Positions 17,753 to 22,799 of a stretch of 22,799 nt of DNA are shown piece after piece (the stretch's first letter is position 1; every line of letters begins with the position of its first letter). The notes under the pieces were generated by a model. The model made no database searches. It was not told the origin of the DNA and saw nothing but the letters and a program-made list of their open reading frames with translations. The position numbers were made by a program, and so were the translations under genes. Source of the DNA: Lingula anatina (Eukaryota > Brachiopoda > Lingulata > Lingulida > Lingulidae). Location: contig NW_019775539.1 of the NCBI RefSeq assembly GCF_001039355.2, forward strand, positions 247,967 to 270,765. The letters are read 5' to 3'.

Positions 17753-18426
17753 TTGACAAAATGCCAAACTGAAAATATTGAATCCGTCCAGAGACTCTGC
17801 AACTGGTAAATTTTGTATCTTTACAAAGTAGGTGTGATGGTCCATGGAAAATGTTTGAATGTATGCATACAGAAGGAAAACGCTATGTCTGCAATGAGTC
17901 TTTGGCACTGAGAAATTCTAGTGTATAAACTATGTTCCTTAGAACAGTTTTGAAAACATAAATTGCCAAAATTTGATATTTCAAATTATGAATTCTTCTT
18001 GAATGTTTTTAATGGATGATTTTTTATTTATAGTTACATTTCACTCTTTTAAAGTACAATCAAGTATTATTATTTTTTTTATGAGGATATTAATAACATT
18101 TTTAATATCATGGTTTTTGAACAGAGTTTAGTTGATATGCACATAAAATTCACGTTACCCTCTCACAAAAGTGACCAAGCTAATGAACTGTGTTTTCTGT
18201 ACATTTACATTATACAAGTTAAAGCTACACTCCACATGCAGCCTTTTTACTCCACTTTGTGTGGATTTTATTGAAAATATTACTGCTGCACTACAAGTGT
18301 GCTGAGTAGATGGAAAGTAATAAAGTAAATGGGAGCTAGCAATGCCTATTATCTTATAACAAATGATGAAGAACCAGCAGGGAGTGACTTTTGTCTTGTG
18401 TGATGGTCTGATATTGGATTCAGTCT
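17753..18426 (+). other. RII intron 1 between two minisatellites
   Basis: AT-rich non-coding sequence. The minus-strand frames at 17666-17908 and 18155-18457 partly read through repeats and show no family similarity. Confidence 0.5.
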
Positions 18427-18725
18427 GGCGTCCAGTTAACACCCAGACACTGGGCATTAATTCACTGCCCTCAGGTCTTCTTCCTGGCTTCTACATATAC
18501 TCCATGCCAGTGTCCAGATCATTGCTGCTGTGGCGTCCAGTTAACACCCAGATATTGGGCATTAATTCACTGCCCTCAGGTCTTCTTCCTGGCTTCTACA
18601 TATACTCCATGCCAGTGTCCAGATCATTGCTGCTGTGGCGTCCAGTTAACAGCCAGACACTGGGCATTAATTCACTGCCCTCAGGTCTTCTTCCTGGCTT
18701 CTGTATGGAGTCCATGCCAGTATTC
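18427..18725. repeat. 105-bp minisatellite, almost 3 units
   Basis: Units start with GGCGTCCAGTTAACA at 18427, 18532 and 18637. Units 1 and 2 differ at two bases, and unit 3 diverges after about 80 bp. Because 105 is a multiple of three, the + frame at 18363-18734 stays open and reads as 35-residue repeats. No domain was recognised, so I treat it as a repeat rather than a gene. Confidence 0.92.
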
Positions 18726-19682
18726 TGGCTGTAGTAATACATTCTAGTCCATCTCATTGCCTCCATGCTGGAATTAGTGGCTTGGATCATTTTGTTCCTC
18801 TTATTTGTGAAAGTTCTATGGATTTTGGTGAAAACTGAAGTGAGGGAGATCTTGGTGTTCAGCAGGTTTCTAAAGATTAGGTTGTGTTCAAAGAAATTCA
18901 ACTGATACCTAGCCGGGGGCTTGAACCTTGAATTTGACGTTTTTTAAAATGTCATTACACCTTTTTAAACACAGAATTGTCGTTATCACTTTACACCCTG
19001 AACTCTGCTTCCATTAGATGCTCATACCTTACTTAATTTTGGCATAAACTGTTAAAGCATATGCTGCATATATAGTCAGCAATTGCCACACAGAATGTCT
19101 AATGTATAGCAACATAAATATAGAATCACTCTGCATTTAGTGACTCTCTTCACTGACTGTGGTGCAATTGACCATTCAGTACATTTTACTCTGGGTCTGT
19201 TACCAGTGATCTTAATAAATGAAGCATAGTTTGACATCTGGAATTGACTGCAAACGCTATGATTCACAAAAGACGATAATTTTTTAAGAGTCGGCACTAA
19301 AGTTATGACAATAGGAATAATGTTATAAAAAGAGTTTACTATTTTATTTAATAAACTGTGAAAATATTTAAATTGAGCAAACATAGATTGAAAACTGACT
19401 TACAGATTACCCATCATCTCCATTTGATTTACATGTTTTGTATCTTTTATGTCATCAGTGTTTGGTTGCATGTACACCTTTTATGAATTCATCTTCTACA
19501 GCAATAAACTAATATAGCCTTTGGCGTTTCCACTCTTTGCTTTACATGGAATAAATGTAGGAGTTAGTAATGTAGATGTTCTTATGGCTTCATAAACTTT
19601 TGTACATATATATGTGTGTATCTAGAGGCCTCTGTATACTTTGTGTAAATACCATTAAAATATCTTCAAATATTACTGGTAT
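18726..19682 (+). other. RII intron 1, no exon recognised
   Basis: AT-rich sequence with chance open frames on the minus strand (18596-18901 and 19076-19384). No splice-bounded coding segment was seen. Confidence 0.5.
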
Positions 19683-19830
19683 AGTCTCAGTTCTAGTCAG
19701 TTATATTTCAGTACATTACTGGTCAGACTCCCTTCAGTCTCAGTTCTAGTCAGTTATATTTCAGTATATTACTGGTCAGACTTCTCTTCATCAGTATCAG
19801 TTCTAGTCCGTTATAGTCAGCTTTCAGTAT
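19683..19830. repeat. 53-57-bp tandem repeat, about 3 units
   Basis: Units begin with AGTCTCAGTTCTAGTCAGTT at 19683 and 19736. A diverged third unit starts at 19793 (AGTATCAGTTCTAGTCCG). The first two are almost identical over 53 bp. Confidence 0.85.
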
Positions 19831-20350
19831 CATGCTATCTGGTGGTCAATGTGGGCCAGGTTAGATGTGCTGTGTTTATTCTAAAGTAACCTATAACTTA
19901 TTACTGCAGTATTCAGTCACAGGAGATAAGGGGTCTTTCACTGATAGGAATGTTTGTTTAGATCCTGAGAAGGGTAGAGGTTGTCCTTATGTAGAGGGAG
20001 TGGGAAGGTTTAGAGGAAAGAAGTCAGCTTACCAGTGGTGATTGTAGCTTCAATCTGGTTTAATAGAGACAAATAAGTGTAATAAGACAAATAAGTGGCA
20101 CTATATCTTAATTTAGCCAAGACATTTCTTCAGAAAATATTTTCCCGTGTTGATATTTTATTGGAAGTCCATACATTTCAAGATGAAGAGAGATGAGAGT
20201 TTTGAGGATGAAGATATTTTCGATGAAGGTATTTTAAGCATATTAAATATACTTTTTGAGCTTTTTGCATTTTTTTCTTTGATTTACCATAGTTTTAAAC
20301 AGCTTAACTTTAAAGTATATTTCCAATGAAGTAGATATGTTTTAATTCTT
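19831..20350 (+). other. RII intron 1, no secure exon
   Basis: AT-rich sequence. The only coding-like segment is a short acidic ATG frame at 20183-20228 ending in a weak phase-1 donor. It is listed among the findings and is not called as a gene. Confidence 0.4.
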
Positions 20351-20580
20351 GAGTAGACCTTCTGACAATAAGATATCAACCCCCTTCCCAGTATCCTTGG
20401 GTTGACCTTCTGACAAAAAGATGTCAACCCTTTTCAGTATCCTCAAGTTGACCTTCTAAAACAAGATGTCAACCCCTTCCCAATATCCTCAAGTTGACCT
20501 TCTGACAAAAAGATGTCAACCCTTTTCAATATCCTTGAGTTGACCTTCTGACAATAAGATGTCATCAATCCCCCCACCCT
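20351..20580. repeat. 46-50-bp tandem repeat with an internal inverted repeat, 5 units
   Basis: Units start at 20351, 20401, 20447, 20493 and 20539. Three of the five contain GTTGACCTTC followed about 20 bp later by GATGTCAACC, so GTTGAC and GTCAAC form an inverted repeat within the unit and could make serial hairpins. The first unit (GTAGACC, ATATCAAC) and the last (GTCATCAA) are diverged. Confidence 0.9.
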
Positions 20581-22680
20581 CGTAATATTCATGAGAACAA
20601 CCCTTCTCCCCAATGGGAAGACCAGGTTAGTTTCATTTTCACATTTGAAACAAGGTATTCTCTCTTTTCCATAATTTTTTTCTTTCACTAACTTAAATGG
20701 TTGCTTTTAGAAACTAAGCAATAGACAAGTTTTACATTGATCTTAAGTGAACCTGTTTAGCAGGTTATAACATGTGTGCCTGCTCGTGTGCACATGTGTG
20801 ATTTTTGGCCTCTTTTACTCTTTTCAGATTTTTTTTTTCAAATTGTAGCTGGAAATGCAGATGTAGGAGTTTGATAACATGTCTTCAGTCAATATCACAA
20901 AGATGTTGGTAGTAAATTAAGGTCAGAAAGTTAATGTACCTAACAATGGATGCTGTGTTTTATTTATGCCCAGAATATCGACTGTTGTAGGAGAAATTCA
21001 ATATTCTTTGATTTTATGTTTTGTGTCCTCTTACAAGTGTACACGATCATGGTATTTGTGTGCATTGTGACTCAACTCGAGCTGTTTTAGACTGTGCTAT
21101 GTTATATTTCTCCAATTTAACTTTGTTTTATTTTCTGAAAAAAAACTTACAAAAGTCAATATTCTCGTCAATAAATGCAATCTGTAGGTGTCTCTGCCTG
21201 TTTTGATTAAAAATACTTTGTTTTTTATCTGATGTTTTATTAATATGAAGGACCTAGGGTGGATAATGATAACAGTTGAGATTATTTACAATATATGTGA
21301 TACATTGATTTGAATGCACTGACTGTACTCTCAGATTTTTACTGGGAAAATGGAATTAGAACATTGTTAACACTGTTGGACAAAATATTTTTTATATCTG
21401 ATTTTGTTGTTGTAGTATCTTTTTAACAAGAGCAAGGAAAATTTATACCTTTTTTTGAGTACTTTTATTGCAGTTTTACTAGTGTGGTTGCAAAGGCGTT
21501 CAGTGTAATGCATGTAAATTCAGATACTAGTAGCAGTGAAAGTAGGTTTATTCTTAGACAGAGAATAGGTCTGCCAACTTACAATAATAATTATTAATAG
21601 TTTTTGAGGCACTTACAAGTCATACAAAAAAAGGAAAGGAATATATGCAGTTCAGTTTTGTCGTTTTAGAAATTTTAAGGTTATACTGTGAGTAAATTAG
21701 ATAAGTAAACTGTGACTCAGTCTTAGTTTTTTATTCCAAGGTAAAGAAGAACAAATGATTAAATGATAATTATATGTGTAAGTGATTTGGTTTTGTAAAA
21801 GGTGCAAGGTTTTTAACATAGAGGCACTGGCAATACCCCCAAGGTTGGCACCATTCCCTCACTTAATATTATCGGCCAAACTGTTGACATTAGTCCTGTT
21901 TATGGTCTGTTGTGGTGGAGTTTTGAACTTCCAACTCCATGTATTGCTATGGTAGCTGGGCTTCTCAAAGTAAGCAAAGATAATAGAAATGTAAAGGTGC
22001 TGACTTGGGGGAGGAAAGGGGGGGAGGGGGCCTTGAACCAGTAGGGATCAACATTTTATTAGACACATATTTAATAGTAAGTGTTATAGTCTTATAGTAA
22101 AAATATCAGGAATTGTAATCTGTGGTCACAATTAATTAGTTACGAACCACAGAATAGACAGGAAGATGCAGGTATGGCTAACCAGGTGTATAAGTTTATT
22201 ATTGCTATCCATATCCAAGGCAATATAATGGTGAGGTGCCATGAACTATGGATGAACATAATGTGTCAGCAGTTGCCAGTCAGGTATGGTAGTGAGATTT
22301 AAGTGGGGTTCCAGGTGTTATTACTGGGAAATAGTGGCGCGGTGAAGTATGCTTCTTGGAGTTATTCTGAGCAGTGAGAAAAAGATGCATTTAATTGAAA
22401 TCCTGGCTGGTGTAAGACAACTGATTTCTTCCCAACATCTTATTGGTTGGCTGTTAAGTCTCTGCAGGCATGGTATGCTAGGGAGTTGTTTATAGGAATT
22501 TCTTTACCTTCAGGTGGAGCAAAAGTGCAGAGAGAGGGAATGAGGGGTGTTTTTCTTTTTATGGCTTTACGTTATTTTGCTTCCACTTTATGGCTGTAGA
22601 CCCCTGCAGCCACTGGTGACATTATCATTGTGTTCAGTAGTGTGTGCCTGCAGCTGTGGGACTGTAGGCTGGATAAACTG
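20581..22680 (+). other. RII intron 1, no exon recognised
   Basis: About 2.1 kb of AT-rich sequence. The segment 21825-22050 is richer in GC (CAATACCCCCAAGGTTGGCA, and a G-rich run near 22020-22030) but has no open frame bounded by splice sites. The open frames at 21021-21206 and 22547-22795 are not supported. Confidence 0.45.
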
Positions 22681-22695
22681 CAGTTCCTGGACTAC

Positions 22696-22799
22696 TCACT
22701 TCAGTACTGGTGGGTGTGGTGATCAGCTTACCTCAGTGTGGACACCCCTCTCCCTTCACTGGCTGGCCTCACTTCAGTACTGGTGGGTGTGGTGATCAG
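22696..22799. repeat. 73-bp tandem repeat cut by the window end
   Basis: TCACTTCAGTACTGGTGGGT plus GTGGTGATCAG occurs at 22696 and again at 22769, where the window ends. The intervening part holds CTTCACTGGCTGGCC. This is likely the edge of a longer array. Confidence 0.8.

Noticed and set aside
22547-22795. 82-codon cysteine- and tryptophan-rich frame at the window end
   Set aside because: It partly consists of the 73-bp tandem repeat. It has no recognisable domain and no convincing splice sites.
1-22799. tRNA, rRNA, CRISPR arrays and conserved microRNAs
   Set aside because: No tRNA B-box (GGTTCGANTCC-like) with matching cloverleaf, no rRNA blocks, no CRISPR spacing pattern, and no familiar microRNA seed in a hairpin was seen by eye. 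A covariance-model search would be needed to exclude diverged RNAs.

Overview
The window comes from an AT-rich animal nuclear genome: long introns, GT-AG splice sites, AATAAA polyadenylation signals, many microsatellites and short inverted-repeat elements. Protein similarity and repeat style suggest a marine invertebrate, possibly a mollusc or other lophotrochozoan. The taxon is a guess. No bacterial or viral gene was recognised.

Region 1 (1-8,010) holds most of a BAP31-family gene (BCAP31, an ER membrane protein) on the + strand. Six coding positions are visible, from the exon starting WQKLFKSR to the C-terminal KKDL dilysine ER-retrieval signal, followed by a 3'UTR of about 1.6 kb. The exon after TM2 occurs twice in tandem (2382-2532 and 3102-3252). 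Both copies are 151 nt with the same phases, so they look like mutually exclusive exons. The next exon (5333-5483) is preceded by a 132-bp partial duplicate with an intact acceptor and an early stop, and by an older remnant. The first coding exon (TM1) is absent. The window instead opens with a second copy of the gene's 3'UTR (1-850, matching 7308-8144), which points to a tandem duplication or an assembly problem.

Region 2 (8,010-12,200) is intergenic. It has a C-rich G-quadruplex-prone tract, simple repeats, a cluster of AGGCCT words and two copies of a 14-bp palindrome.

Region 3 (12,200-22,799) is the 5' end of a type II cAMP-dependent protein kinase regulatory subunit gene (PRKAR2 family), + strand. 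It shows a consensus RFX X-box, a full palindromic CRE, two strong 5'UTR splice donors, a small uORF overlapping the start codon, and the first coding exon with the RII dimerization/docking domain. A possible alternative first exon with the same phase lies at 14128-14203. The remaining roughly 8.6 kb looks like intron 1, filled with minisatellites. The exon carrying the autoinhibitory RRxS site was not found.

The two genes share orientation, but nothing in the sequence ties them functionally. The most notable points are the tandem alternative BAP31 exons with their CTGAC-rich minisatellite, and the cAMP-responsive and cilia-type control elements in front of a PKA regulatory subunit gene.
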